Positions 50,701 through 59,813 are shown, counted from the first letter of the stretch. The stretch is DNA of 64,000 nt from Hirundichthys speculiger (GCA_018398805.1 JAGFBZ010000703.1:186001-250000); one strand, 5' to 3'. Made by a program: numbers and translations. Notes: generated by a model from the sequence alone, not told the origin.

Positions 50701-51248
50701 ATAGCGACAGGTTGCTTTATTCATGGAGATGAAGGAAATAGCAAAGCAACAGCGAACTAATATTTTTATAAATGCCTACAAAACTATTATGCTTCGCTAG
50801 ATAGTGATTTATAGACAATATATCGTGCAACACGTAAATAAAACTCTTGAACAACAGTTTGCATTTCATATAGACTTTAATAACCAAACTGTGTTTTGTA
50901 CATCTTTTTCTATGTGTGTATAATCACCGTATTATACTTTGTTCTATAAATCCCTGCAGCTGTTAGGTTTTGGTGTTGCTCTGTTGGACAGCGTGGATCC
51001 AAATCCTGAAAACTTTGTGGGAGCGGGGGTCATTCACACCAGGAACACTCAGGTGGGCTGCCTCCTCAGGCTGGAGCCCAACACACAAGCACAGGTAAAC
51101 AAAAACGCTGGTTTCTGTGTCGGACCAACACCTGAGCAGCGGTGTAACTGTCTGTGTGTTTTCTGCTCAGATGTACCGTCTGACCCTGAGGACCAGCAAG
51201 GACTCTGTATCTCAGAGACTGTGTGAGCTGCTTTCAGAACAGTTTTAG
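23791..51248 (+). CDS. ap2a2: AP-2 complex subunit alpha (AP2A2-like), complete, 22 exons
   Basis: Large subunit of the plasma-membrane clathrin adaptor AP-2; it binds PtdIns(4,5)P2 and dileucine cargo through its trunk and recruits accessory proteins through its ear. Exons: 23791-23857, 26371-26439, 30138-30280, 30456-30649, 33034-33163, 33318-33419, 33529-33637, 36121-36271, 36628-36796, 37205-37342, 37425-37607, 38212-38309, 38788-39019, 41832-41996, 43970-44103, 44357-44439, 45031-45120, 45348-45471, 45554-45670, 50411-50480, 50960-51094, 51171-51248. They total 2781 bp, stay in frame and give 926 residues. Trunk is about residues 1-620, hinge 621-690, ear 694-926. Visible landmarks are Arg21 (SDIRNC), the Lys55-57 phosphoinositide patch (YSKKKYVC), and in the ear FFQRWKQL and LLRLEPN. 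All introns are GT-AG except intron 17 (AT-AC). The start is [12 protein letters not shown], with A at -3. Trunk residues ([30 protein letters not shown]) favour AP2A2 over AP2A1, but a few positions are AP2A1-like, so the paralogue is not certain. Confidence 0.96.
23858..26370 (+). other. AP-2 alpha intron 1
   Basis: GT-AG intron of 2.5 kb (donor GTAAGTTTG, acceptor TTTTTGCAG). It contains A runs and several short open frames without recognisable similarity. A block at 25430-25660 is free of stops in one frame (98 codons) but matches nothing I know. Confidence 0.6.
27580..27770 (+). repeat. THAP-transposon family fragment
   Basis: CCACTAGGTGGCAG and CACTGACTGTGAAACGAGTGG match the fragment at 14261-14800. 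Heavily decayed. Confidence 0.5.
27926..28890. repeat. Dispersed repeat with a 58-bp tandem duplication
   Basis: A purine-rich stretch of the AAACAGGAAACA type common in fish, from GGACCCAAATACAGGAGTTC to GACCAAGACCATGACAATAA. At 28701-28758 and 28759-28816 a unit containing CCTTCAAAATAAAACAGGAA is present twice, with few differences. Interrupted by the MITE at 27981-28464. Confidence 0.6.
27981..28464. mobile_element. hAT-type MITE, 484 bp, 8-bp TSD
   Basis: Starts TAGTGATG and ends with the inverted form CATCACTA; flanked by a perfect duplication ACAAAAGG (27973-27980 and 28465-28472). No coding capacity. Confidence 0.9.
28940..29095. repeat. (ATCC)n tract plus retroposon 3' piece
   Basis: CATCCATCCATCCATCCATC followed by TACCCGCTTAATTCTCTGCA and GGGTCACGGGGATCTGCTGG. 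Same repeat type as 4590-4905. Confidence 0.75.
30866..32006 (-). mobile_element. hAT-type element with BED-finger relic, 8-bp TSD
   Basis: An 1141-bp element in AP-2 alpha intron 4. Ends TAGGGATGTCCCGATC and (inverted) TAGGGGTGTCCCGATC, flanked by a perfect duplication ACCAAAAC (30858-30865 and 32007-32014). Subterminal GATCGGCCGAT words are repeated at both ends. On the minus strand about 31570-31610 reads [13 protein letters not shown], the end of a BED-type zinc finger, so it derives from an autonomous hAT by internal deletion. It also carries a TTCAAGCCTTTATTTGTCA retroposon-like piece at about 31075. It sits inside an older repeat (30750-30860 and 32007-32260). Confidence 0.92.
34165..34345 (-). 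repeat. THAP-transposon family fragment
   Basis: The minus strand reads [17 protein letters not shown] and [11 protein letters not shown] in one frame, the same block as in 45715-45905 and 14600-14790. It contains a small tandem CTCCAGTTC. Confidence 0.6.
35815..36053 (+). mobile_element. L2-type LINE 3' tail
   Basis: Plus-strand copy of the 3' end seen inverted at 19516-19780: CTTGCCACTGTTTGGC, GCTCGGGGGTCATGCTCTGG, then ATACAAATAAAATTGAATTG. Confidence 0.8.
36272..38211 (+). other. AP-2 alpha introns 8, 9, 10 and 11 between exons 8-12
   Basis: Introns 36272-36627, 36797-37204, 37343-37424 and 37608-38211. All are GT-AG. Only a poly-T run at about 37780-37799 stands out; no mobile element recognised. 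Confidence 0.75.
38345..38515 (-). mobile_element. tRNA-derived SINE copy
   Basis: Minus-strand SINE of the 5944-6135 type in intron 12 (plus strand GTAGTGGCCTTTATTTACAA at its 3' end, AGTCAAACCCACAACCGCTG at the B-box). A second, truncated SINE head of opposite orientation follows at 38638-38697. Confidence 0.6.
38638..38697 (+). mobile_element. SINE head fragment
   Basis: GGGCTGCCCTGATAGTGCAG followed by TGGTTAGGGCAGGCGGCCCC is the 5' tRNA-like head of the same SINE type in plus orientation, truncated before the B box. Confidence 0.5.
39020..41831 (+). other. AP-2 alpha intron 13
   Basis: A 2.8-kb intron between the last trunk exon and the hinge exon. It contains a Tc1-type MITE at 41286-41651. 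The rest is AT-rich with no recognised element. Confidence 0.65.
41286..41651. mobile_element. Tc1/mariner-type MITE, copy 2
   Basis: A 366-bp element flanked by TA on both sides (41284-41285 and 41652-41653), starting CAGTCATGGAAAAAATGATT and ending CCATGACTG. Nearly identical to 9525-9891 but in reverse orientation. About 80-bp inverted ends. Confidence 0.92.
41997..43969 (+). other. AP-2 alpha intron 14
   Basis: GT-AG intron between the two hinge exons. A short (CA)n tract lies at 42482-42497 and a SINE at 43305-43452. No coding signal elsewhere. Confidence 0.65.
43305..43452 (-). mobile_element. tRNA-derived SINE copy
   Basis: Minus-strand SINE: plus-strand text AAAGGGTCGGGAGTCGAACC gives a good B box (GGTTCGACTCC) on the minus strand, with the TTTGGCACTAGT-type 3' end. 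Confidence 0.65.
44440..45030 (+). other. AP-2 alpha intron 16
   Basis: A GT-AG intron of 591 bp. It has a short TGAATGGATGGATGGAGGATG stretch near its end and no recognised element. Intron 15 (44104-44356) is likewise plain. Confidence 0.7.
45121..45347 (+). other. U12-type AT-AC intron 17 of AP-2 alpha
   Basis: The intron begins ATATCCTTT, the canonical U12 AT-AC donor, and ends CCAC. A TCCTTGAC branch-site match lies at 45328-45335 with the branch A at 45334, 13 nt from the intron end. Using AT-AC keeps the frame: exon 17 ends on one base of a codon and exon 18 begins AG, giving Gln and an ungapped fit to AP-2 alpha. Using the AG two bases downstream would break the frame. Confidence 0.9.
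45715..45905 (-). repeat. THAP-transposon family fragment with 9-bp tandem
   Basis: The minus strand reads NSRLCSHHF in one frame and [11 protein letters not shown] in another, as in the other fragments of this family. A GGATCTTCC unit is repeated three times at about 45833-45859. Confidence 0.6.
47851..48472. mobile_element. hAT-type MITE, family A copy 2, 8-bp TSD
   Basis: A 622-bp copy of the 6368-7042 element (start TAGTGCTTGGCGATATGG, end ATTGCCCAGCACTA) with its own perfect duplication GTGCAGTG (47843-47850 and 48473-48480). Confidence 0.93.
49505..49887. mobile_element. hAT-type MITE, 383 bp
   Basis: Ends CAGCCATTCCCAAACTT and (inverted) CAGTGATTCCCAAAGTG. Flanks CTTTAAGC (49497-49504) and TTTTAAGC (49888-49895) differ at one base of eight. 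Interior GCGGCCCAC words near both ends. Confidence 0.88.
50481..50959 (+). other. AP-2 alpha intron 20
   Basis: GT-AG intron of 479 bp, no recognised element. Confidence 0.7.
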
Positions 51249-52503
51249 ATGCGACACGCCTTCCCTTCATCAGTCTCACTTTCAGTTTGAAATGATTTAT
51301 TGTACAGTGTACATTTTTTCTTTTTTTTTTTTTTTACTTGCTTTCCCTTTTAAGTGAATTGAAATGTATTTTTGCACATAGCTTTACTAATATGTCACTG
51401 CTTTAAACCTGCCCTGTGTGTGTGTGTGTGTGTGTGTGTGGACTCACACTGTGAGCACCTGAGCCAAAGTGCTGCCGTGGCAACCTGCAGCTCCCGCCCT
51501 CTGAACTGTTTCAAAATAGTTCAGTTTTGCTACTTGGGTACTTTTTTTTAACACTTTGCAGCGTCGATCAAAAGACTGATTTAGTCAAAAATCTCCAGTG
51601 GCGTTGTGATTTATAAACTTCCCGTAGTGTTTCACGCAGCTGTAGCACAGAACCGTTCTGCACTTGTTAGGTGAGAAATTAAATCACAAACGTAGATCAG
51701 GATTCTCACTTCACCGGTCGAGCACGTTTCGTCACAAGAGGAAACACTTGTTTTATGGTACTTATGCAAAACATCCACTTCGTAAACAATGATTTTATCT
51801 TTTTTTCTTATCGTTTTGAGGGTTTTTAGCTTACACTTTTACACCTACAGTTTGGACACTCAGACAAAATTGTTATAAAGTAAATGTAAAGCACAAGACA
51901 AAAATGTAATTGTGGTAATTTTATATCCAGAATGCAGAACTCCAGTTTTTGAGGATTCCAAGAACAGAAAAAAAGCCTTTACGCAGAATCAAACAGAAGG
52001 AAACTCCTCTAAATGGAAAACACCGCTGCACACGGTACTTTTGCCAAAGTGCATTTATTCACAGAGCACTGCCAAACTGGCAATACTTCTATATTTTATT
52101 TGTTTACGGTGTACTCTTTTATAAAATGTATCTTTATCGCAATCTTTTATGAGATTTGACGTTTTGACTTGAAGACTCGTGTCTGGAGGGTTTAAAGAGG
52201 TAGAGGAAAGAAAAAGCACCAGGTTACCTGATCGCAGCGTGACAGGATGTTGTGGTAATTTTCCCGCTGCGCCTTTCTGACAGTAACTTTGCCGCTGAGC
52301 CCAAGAAGACTCACTGATCTCCTGTTTCCAGTCCTTATTGCTAAGTGGATTTGTCATCTCTTGGCTGGAGCTACATATTTATTACTGATCTGGTTTGCCA
52401 AGGAAGTTGACAGTGTCATGTGCCAAAAAGTAAAACAATGCTATTCATGAATAACAGTCCTGTACCTTTAGATGGACCTGAGAAGCTTTAATGTGTAAGG
52501 GCC
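51249..52503 (+). other. AP-2 alpha 3'UTR candidate
   Basis: This follows the stop codon at 51246-51248. It contains a (TG)n tract at about 51415-51440 and an ATTAAA at 51678-51683, a possible poly(A) signal. No AATAAA occurs before the element at 52504; the first one after it is at 53841. The 3' end of the transcript cannot be fixed from sequence alone. Confidence 0.45.
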
Positions 52504-53215
52504 AATTCCAGTTCCTCCCTTAACCCTCAATCTCAACCCTCGCCCTTAACCCTCAATCTTTGGCCCTCAATCTTAACCCTCCAAAGTAAGTGTCAGGGTT
52601 ATCTTGTGGCTTAGAAATGGGACACCCCTCGAGTGCAGTTACGTCTTCAGACTGAAATGTATCAGAGCCTGTGTTGTAATGACACAGGGATAACATTGAA
52701 AAGAGCGCTGTATATTCTCTAAATAATATTAGCAAATAACACAATAGAGGATTCATTATTCAGTCCATCGTCGCTACGCAACAAGGTATACAAGTAACGT
52801 GAAGATAGCCGGGACCACCGGCCGAGACCGCCGGTCCGGCAGCAAACATGGTAAAGTAAAAAAATTAATGTTACGCAACAATGATGTTAATCCATGAAAA
52901 AAGTCTTAAACAAAGACAATAAGATTGTTTCGTAACATTTATATCTTTAAGAACTATGACGATACTTACATTTGTAGCTAGCTCTTTTTGTCGCCATCCT
53001 TTTCGAAGATGTCTTGGGTAAATTACCCAATGCCTTCTGGGTAGCCCTTACTTCCAAGGGTGGTGACGGAGAATCTCAATTTTGAGGGCGATACAGCCCT
53101 CAAACTCGTCCCTCAATTTGACTTTCTTAGAATCGGGACAACACTTGCACTTAGCGGGAGCGCGCATTTTTGAAATTGAGGGTTGAGATTGAGGGTTAAG
53201 GGAGGAATTGGAATT
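52504..53215 (-). mobile_element. Unclassified inverted-repeat element, copy 2 (intact ends)
   Basis: A 712-bp element with 38-bp inverted ends at 52504-52541 and 53178-53215, containing CTCCCTTAACCCTCAATCTC; they differ at about one position. Read on the minus strand it encodes KCKCCPDSKKVKLRDEFEG and CIALKIEILRHHPW close to one end, the same peptide as in copy 1 at 22041-22750 but without the internal stop. No superfamily is recognised, and I found no convincing target duplication. A tandem of CCCTCAATCT-type words lies inside the left end. Confidence 0.75.
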
Positions 53216-55499
53216 CAGCCTAAATGTCTTTTTCTTCTTCTTCTTCTCATTTTTGTCTCTGCTACTAACCGTTGATGTGCGGATGCCTTGTTTCGATAAA
53301 CTGCTTTGCATAATTTTCATATGAGCAGCACACTGTTGTTTTGTACATCTCTATATTGGACCCCTTTGTAAAAGCCAGGAGGTCCAGACTGAGCTGAGCT
53401 GTTCCAGGACTAATGCCACAGTGTGCCTTCACTTATTTAACATCTTATTTTGAAGGTAAACGTGGCAGCAATGTTCATAACTGCATGTACTCAATTTGAG
53501 TAATGTTTCATATGTGTTCCTGAAAAAGGTATAATTGACACCAACGTGTTGTTTCTCTTTACTATGTTCTGAAAATATACCGACATAGTCGTCAGATTGG
53601 GATCATGTTTCACCCCCCCACCACCAACTGTTTGCTGCTGCCTCACCAACATACACGGGGGGTAATAATAATTATGCAAACATATCACCCTTTGTCTATC
53701 TCCCTTCACTTCATCCTGTGCCTTTTCAGCCATTAAAACCTCAAAAGCCCACAGATCATAGCAGAGCAGCGGTGGTCCAGAAACCAGAATCCCAGCAGAG
53801 ACACATTCACCCAGATATGAACCATATGCTTGTTGCAACAAATAAAAGCCTCATCACTTGTACAGAATGTGTATGAATCCTTTTGGACATGGAATCTTTA
53901 GTAAAACAAAACATTGGAAATGGTTGGGACTTATTATAATAGTCGTAGTATGATCACCGCTACCTGTACTGTCACTGGTTCAGGTACAAGATGAGGACCA
54001 CATTTACAACACTGTCCCTGATAATAGCTGGGTCGATAAACTATAAGCACTTCAGCTGCAAGATTCATGTTAAAACTCCAAACATTTAAACATGAATCTT
54101 GTAGGATTTTTCTTCTAATCACTTTTTGAACAATTAAGAGTAAAGTCAAAAGGTAATGACCAAGAAAAATCAATTAAAGGGATTGTTGAAGTGTGATACA
54201 AATTTGAACGATAACTCATTCTGTTCATGCTTCTGTCCAGTCCATCTGATCACATATGTGGTAACCTGATGTTGTACAAATAAGATGTGTGCTCAGCTGG
54301 ATTTACCTGCTTTTACCCCAGGTCCCTTTAAAATTCAAAGTGAAAGGTGTTGTTTTTTTTTCTCTCCCTAAAATAAACATGTAAACATATGTTGGGAAAC
54401 AGAATTAATCTTCACTTTAAAGCTCCGTGTAACAGTAGCGGCTGGAACCAGCTGAGACTCGGATCTTCATGTCCTCTGATGCGGAGCAGAGTTCAGGGGA
54501 AACAGTGATGCAAAGCTTTGCTGAAGCTATGAGTCCGTGACATTTATTACGCTGCATTCAGAGAAGAACAAAAGACTGGAGATGATGATGTGATTAAATG
54601 TCATTTCATTATGCACAAACACTCCATTTACAAATAATAAAAAAATCCTATGAAAACAAACTGGATCTCACATTTATTTGTTGTTGATGCATTTCAATAT
54701 TAGAAAATGCTTTAGTATGATCAATCCTTGGGGAAACTATTACAAACCTTAGTGTTTACTGATTTGCTCTCATGGCTGAACAGAGATTATAATATTAAAA
54801 TCCAGATCAAGAATAATGCCAAGTGTGACCAAGAGGGTACGCAGGAGCTTCAATTAAAGAGGCCACGACGGTTAGTGTGGCTCAAGTCATCTGTCTTTAT
54901 TTTGTAAAGTATATATATAATGTATAAAACTAAGCCAGAGAAAAACCGAGAGGACAGATATTCATGTTATGGCTGGGAGACCAACCACTCACCGTCTGGG
55001 ACACCGAGAGTCTAAAAGAAACAAAACCCAACATACTTCAAATAAGATACAAACTTAACATGCAAACAAAATCACCCTTTAAAGTGGACTCTCAGTGCCG
55101 CCACCACACCAGCGAGTGGAGGGCCACACCAGCCGCAACACTAGAAAAAGAAGAACAGAGTTAAAATTCTAACACAATAAGATAAATATAGTTAAAAGTC
55201 TAAAATATTAAACTAAAATAAATGGCAGTCAGTGCCATGCCTAAAAGAAACAAAATGACAGACCCAAAATTAAAAATCATTAAAATACACATTCCTTGGG
55301 GTGCACACATGCACCCCTACATGACACAACAATGAAATTGTCCAGATTATAAAACAATACTTCACCACAGAGCAGGATCCAGAGCTACAGTCACATTTAA
55401 ATGAGCTGAGGAGAGTGAGTCTTGAAGTCTCTGTTTTTAAACCAACCTCTCCTCAGTCCCTGCCTCTTCTGATTGGTCTCCTGGAGTGAGTCTTCAGTC
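53216..55499. other. Intergenic downstream of AP-2 alpha
   Basis: Contains an AATAAA at 53841-53846 that could be a distal poly(A) signal for AP-2 alpha, with CA and T-rich sequence following. No open frame with recognisable similarity. 54880-55400 is AT-rich with a short TA tract at about 54910. Confidence 0.4.
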
Positions 55500-56990
55500 T
55501 CAGCTGATCTAAGGGGGACCTTCCTGCCGAAGGTCAGCCGGGTAAAGAGAGGGAAGACAGGACAGAGAGAGGAGAGCACACAAATGCCTGAATGAAATGA
55601 CTACATAAACAGATGCAGGTAGCAGCACTGAGGTGAGATGGTCAGAGGACTAGGTCACCAGTCACCATGCCAACCGGCACCCTGAACACACCTACACACA
55701 CAGGTGGAGGTAAAGACTGGAATGGCCAGAGGATGGAACTGCAAGTCAGCATGCAACTCGGGAAACTCTGGCCTGCAAATATACAGAAAAAAAAGGAGGG
55801 CAAAACAGCACAACAAACTATAGGAAAGAAAATGGAGCACAGTTACAGTAACAAGGTGCTCCTAATTAATTATGGAATGAGCTGGAGGAGGAAAGAGAAG
55901 GAAGGGAGAGGAGCAGTGGACACACCGTTCAGCAGATTATGTTGGTGTCCCCCTGCAGCGTAGGCCTATAGCAGCATAGCTATGACGAAGCTGTGATTAG
56001 GACAGTCCTTCTCAAATAGTGGGGCGGGACCCCTTGGGGGGGCACGTGTGACCCAGGGAACATGTTTTTTTTTTTTTTTTTTTTCCCGTACTAGAATAAA
56101 GTGTAATTGCACACATACTCCAGTGGGTGGCATTTGTGCTCTCATTGTCCCAGTGGGTTCAGGGAGTATTAGCTATATTGTGTCGGGTTTTTTTGCACAG
56201 ACATGTGTGCACGCAGCACAAAGCTGGAGATATGAAGTGACACCACTCAAGAGACACCAGGGAAAAATATTTAACAGGGATGAAAACAAAGACGGTGAGA
56301 GACGGAGATAATGAGACAAACGAAAGTCACCAGAAAGTTAAGACGAGGAAATATGACGATGCTGATGTAGCGCTTGGCTTCACTGTTACTATGGTGGGAT
56401 TGATGCACTTTAAATCTTTACAGACTAAAAAACTATTTTCATAAAGTTAATCTTTGTTATAAATTGATCTATATTTCTATTTTTTGTTTCCCTTAATGTT
56501 AATAGGGATACCCTGTTATGCAGAGGTGTACTTACAATAATTTTATAGACAAATTATACTATTTATATATTTCTATAGTCACGGTGGGGAGGAGGGGGGG
56601 CGTGAAATGTTTTCTTCTTCCTAGGGGGGGGCGCAGCAGAAAATAATTGAGAAGCACTGGATTAGGACAAGCCTACTCTAGTCTTAGCTCCTACAACTAT
56701 GGCTATAACTAATAGCCCTTACACACTATTGTTTGGACTAACTGTAGGCTTTACTGAACAGAAATGTTTATAATTTAGTTTTAAAGATGGAGGTGGTGTT
56801 GGCCTCTTTAACCCAAATTGGTAGCTGGTTCCATAATAAAGGTGCCTGGTAGCAGAAGGCCCGTCCTCCAAATCTACTTTTAGATATTTTAGGAATGACG
56901 AATAATCCTGCACTCTGAGAGCGGAGAGCTCTATTAGGACCATAACGTGCCATCAGGTCTTGTAGATAACGAGGAGCTAGGCCTATTAGC
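55500..56990 (-). mobile_element. L2-type LINE fragment, split by a hAT MITE
   Basis: The minus strand at 56768-56953 encodes NRALRSQSAGLFVIPKIS and GGRAFCYQAPLLWNQLP, the C-terminal tail of the same L2 family as 19516-20660. The 3'UTR continues to 55500 (GGACCTTCCTGCCGAAGGTC). The copy is interrupted at 56003-56659 by a younger hAT MITE. Confidence 0.75.
56003..56659. mobile_element. hAT-type MITE, 657 bp, 8-bp TSD
   Basis: Ends CAGTCCTTCTCAAATAGTGG and (inverted) CAGTGCTTCTCAATTATTTT, flanked by a perfect duplication GATTAGGA (55995-56002 and 56660-56667). It sits inside the L2 fragment. One terminus is shared with the partial copy at 23178-23345. Confidence 0.94.
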
Positions 56991-57748
56991 TTGACTGAGT
57001 TTCACATGTTTTCACTTTTAACGAAATAACCTTTACTTTGTAAAATTCACATTTAAATTGTAGGTCATTTTGTACATTGCAATGCACAAAGCCAAAAGGT
57101 TGTTTGCCAAATTGCCAATAATGTGTATGCGTTGGATCCACTTGTTAGATCCCCCAGGTGTGGTTCAGCCTCTGACTAGCAGAGTCTGTCATCGGGACCA
57201 GCTCTCCATCTCTTCGGGTAAGAAGTTGCGGTCTAGGGGGGTTCACCTCGCTAGATTTCCTCAATTTATTTAAGCTGGTGTCGAGGAGATACGCCTAGCT
57301 CTCACTGCATACAATTCCAAATGCCTACCCTGCTTACACCAATAACTGACCTAAGAGGAATAGCCTGGTGGCTCAAAGTCCAGCTATCGGTCACATTTGT
57401 TAACTGCAGCTCTCCTCTTATGACCTGGGCTCTTGTTACCGGCTAGGATAAGTCTTAGTAGCTTGGACAGCACGCCCCAAGGATATGTGACAATACTGGG
57501 CTAGAGAAACCTTTAAGAACCTGTGTTGTTAGTGCAGAGGTATAACCAAGTCTTCACAATTTTGGGGACAGATGTAATTTCCACCATGACGTCTTATGAT
57601 AATTTTATGTTTATTAAAGCAGATTAACAAGGTTAAGAAGCAGCATTCATTGGTTAAACAAACTCTAATTCTACTTGGAAAAGACAAATTAAGCTGTGGC
57701 TTACAAATCGATTCATCTGGTTGGTCTAAGGACAGGCTGGGATGTAAG
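56991..57748. other. Intergenic, unclassified
   Basis: No recognised gene. The text at 57170-57420 (GTCATCGGGACCAGCTCTCC and following) looks like part of a larger mobile element but I cannot name it. Confidence 0.35.
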
Positions 57749-58186
57749 TGTGGCAAGGTGGACACTACAGAGGGCCCGGGCGGGACTTGATCCCAAGACT
57801 CCCGGGTGAAAGTCACGCATGCTGACCAGTCAGCCAAAGGGATATCCCCTTGGCCAAGTAGCCAGGACATGTGATCAATCGGAGGTATATAGTGACAGGA
57901 CCCCCACACTGTCACATCTCTCCCCCTCTTTCCCCAAGCACGTCCTTGTGCTCCACGCAGGGTGCCACAACAATTTCAAATCCATGGACTGTCACATGGA
58001 TCCTGCCAACAACGCCAGAATGTGGCAAGGGACACTACGGAGGACCCGGGCGGGAATTGATCCCCAGACTCCCGGGTGAGAGTCATGTGTGCTTGCCAGT
58101 CAGCCAAAGGGATATCCCGTTGGCCAAGTAGCCAGGACACGTGATCAATCGGAGGTATATAGTGACAGGACCCCCACACTGTCACA
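57749..58186 (-). mobile_element. Miniature LTR element (TRIM-like), 4-bp TSD
   Basis: Two direct repeats, 57749-57916 and 58021-58186, each TG...CA when read on the minus strand (TGTGACAGTG to CCTTGCCACA). Only 104 bp lies between them. Just inside the upstream (right) LTR is a candidate primer binding site TGGCGTTGTTGGCAGGAT; just before the downstream (left) LTR is a purine tract GGAAAGAGGGGGAGAGA. TAAG flanks both sides (57745-57748 and 58187-58190). The repeats differ at several sites, so the insertion is not recent. No coding capacity. The LTRs contain tRNA-like sequence with A- and B-box resemblance. Confidence 0.85.
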
Positions 58187-58373
58187 TAAGCAAATGGCGC
58201 CATTGCGTTGTCAAGGCTGCTGATGCAGGGTAGAGAGAGAGAGCGCACGGTCAGGCCCATGGGAACTCTGATATCTGGCCCCTCCTCCTTGCTAGCAGTG
58301 AGCTAGGCTAACCCAAAATGGCTCTAATTATTCTTCAGAAGTTTGGAAACTTGGTCGATCCTGTTCTGAGCGT

Positions 58374-58565
58374 TGTAGTGTTGCTACAATTAGGTAGTAT
58401 CCCTTTAAGAGACTGAGGAAGTCAGGTTGTGTTTACAGTCTATGTTAGTTGTTGCTGCAGCGAGCTGTGTGATACTGCGAGATGTTACCTGTGAAGACTT
58501 CATTGAGAGTTCATTAAAGCTTCAAGTCCAAACACACGAAACAGTGAGGACATTGAGTTTCTACA
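58374..58565 (+). repeat. 5' LTR
   Basis: 192 bp, TGTAGTGTTGCTACA at the left and TTTCTACA at the right. By eye identical to the 3' LTR. It contains TCATTAAAGC near its end, which may serve as a poly(A) signal variant (ATTAAA). Confidence 0.96.
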
Positions 58566-58566
58566 A

Positions 58567-58580
58567 TGGCGACGAGGATG
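58567..58580 (+). other. Primer binding site, tRNA-Ser type
   Basis: TGGCGACGAGGATG, one base after the LTR, is complementary to CCA plus the last 11 nucleotides of a eukaryotic tRNA-Ser(GCU) (…CATCCTCGTCG). Confidence 0.8.
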
Positions 58581-58889
58581 CTGCGCAATTATTGTGAACA
58601 ACCCCACGCAACGGACTTACTCCCCGCACACGACCGCTTTGCCTGCTGAAGCACAGGAGAGCCACGGTGTTGCTGACGGACTCGTGAGTAAACGGCCGAG
58701 TGGAAAATAAATAAATAAATCCAAAAGACCTCCGGAGCACAGATAATACGGACTAAACTCCCATCTCGAAAGCTCCGCTGGTTAGCATCACTCAGCACCG
58801 CAGTCGAGAGGGACGTGCTAATACTAAAAAAAAAAAAAAAAAAAGACTAGCAACGTGACAAACGAAAAACGAAACTACAACAACAACAA

Positions 58890-59813
58890 TGGCTGGCGTG
58901 GCTGAATTACCCTCATTCCCCCTTTGACGTAAATGCAGAACCAGCCTCACTTTCCCCGAAATGGAAAAAGTGGATGAAGAGATTCGAAACATTTCTCACT
59001 GCAGCTGCCATAACTGATAGAACAAGAAAAAGGGCTATGCTTCTGTACTATGCTGGAGAACAAGTGCAGGACATCTTTGAGACTTTTCCTGAAAAAGGAC
59101 AACCATATGATTTTGATAAGGCAGTGCAGTTACTCACCGAATACTTCAGTCCAAGTCATAATGTAGAATATGAAATCTACATATTTCGACAATCAAAACA
59201 AAACCCAGGTGAAACTGTTGATGCATTTCACACCAGACTGAGACAATTAGCCCAGAATTGTGAATTTGCTAATGTGGACAAAGAAATAAAGTCTCAAATA
59301 ATACTCAGCTGCACATCATCACGTCTCAGGAGAAGGGCACTGAGAGACCCAGACATAACTCTTAAAGGACTTTTGGATCTTGCCAGAGCTTTTGAAACGT
59401 CAGAACTTCAGGCCTCTGGCATGGAAAACAAACATGAAACGGCACAGGTTGCAGCCATGTCCAACACAAGGAATAAAAAATGGACCTCTGGGCCCCAAAC
59501 AGCGAACACAGAACAGCGAAATCAGCAAAAGATGAAATGCAGGAACTGCGGAGGTATGTTCCCTCATCAGGGTGGTCAGTCGGCATGTCCAGCGAAAGGC
59601 GTCCAGTGTCGAGCATGTGGGAAATTCAACCACTACGCCCGCTGCTGTCTCTCTGAACCTGACAAAAAGGTAAAACAAAACCAATATGGACAGAAAATGA
59701 AACCAACACAAAGCACACAAAAGATGACATGGCCTAACCGACGCAGACAAGTTAAAACCATTCTCACAAACGATGCTGAAAACCGCCCCCATCAGTCATC
59801 TAGCTGCTACTGA
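58890..59813 (+). pseudogene. gag-like polyprotein, disrupted at its N-terminus
   Basis: The probable start codon at 58890 opens a frame that meets a stop within about 40 bp, next to a run of five C at about 58917-58922. The main frame then runs from 58974 to 59813 (279 codons from its first ATG) and includes residues upstream of that ATG in the same frame. It has a capsid-like region (LLTEYFSPSHNVEYE, FRQSKQNPGETVDAF) and, at the C-terminus, two zinc knuckles: a longer CRNC-containing one and a CRACGKFNHYARC-type CCHC. Gag forms the retroelement particle and packages its RNA. The break is described only; no repaired reading is given. Confidence 0.85.

Noticed and set aside
58021..58186. A true tRNA gene on the minus strand
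   Set aside because: The A and B boxes are imperfect, no acceptor stem is evident, and the sequence is part of an LTR that occurs twice.
57751..58190. Simple tandem duplication of host sequence
   Set aside because: The repeats have TG...CA ends, a primer-site candidate, a purine tract and TAAG flanks, which fit an LTR element better.
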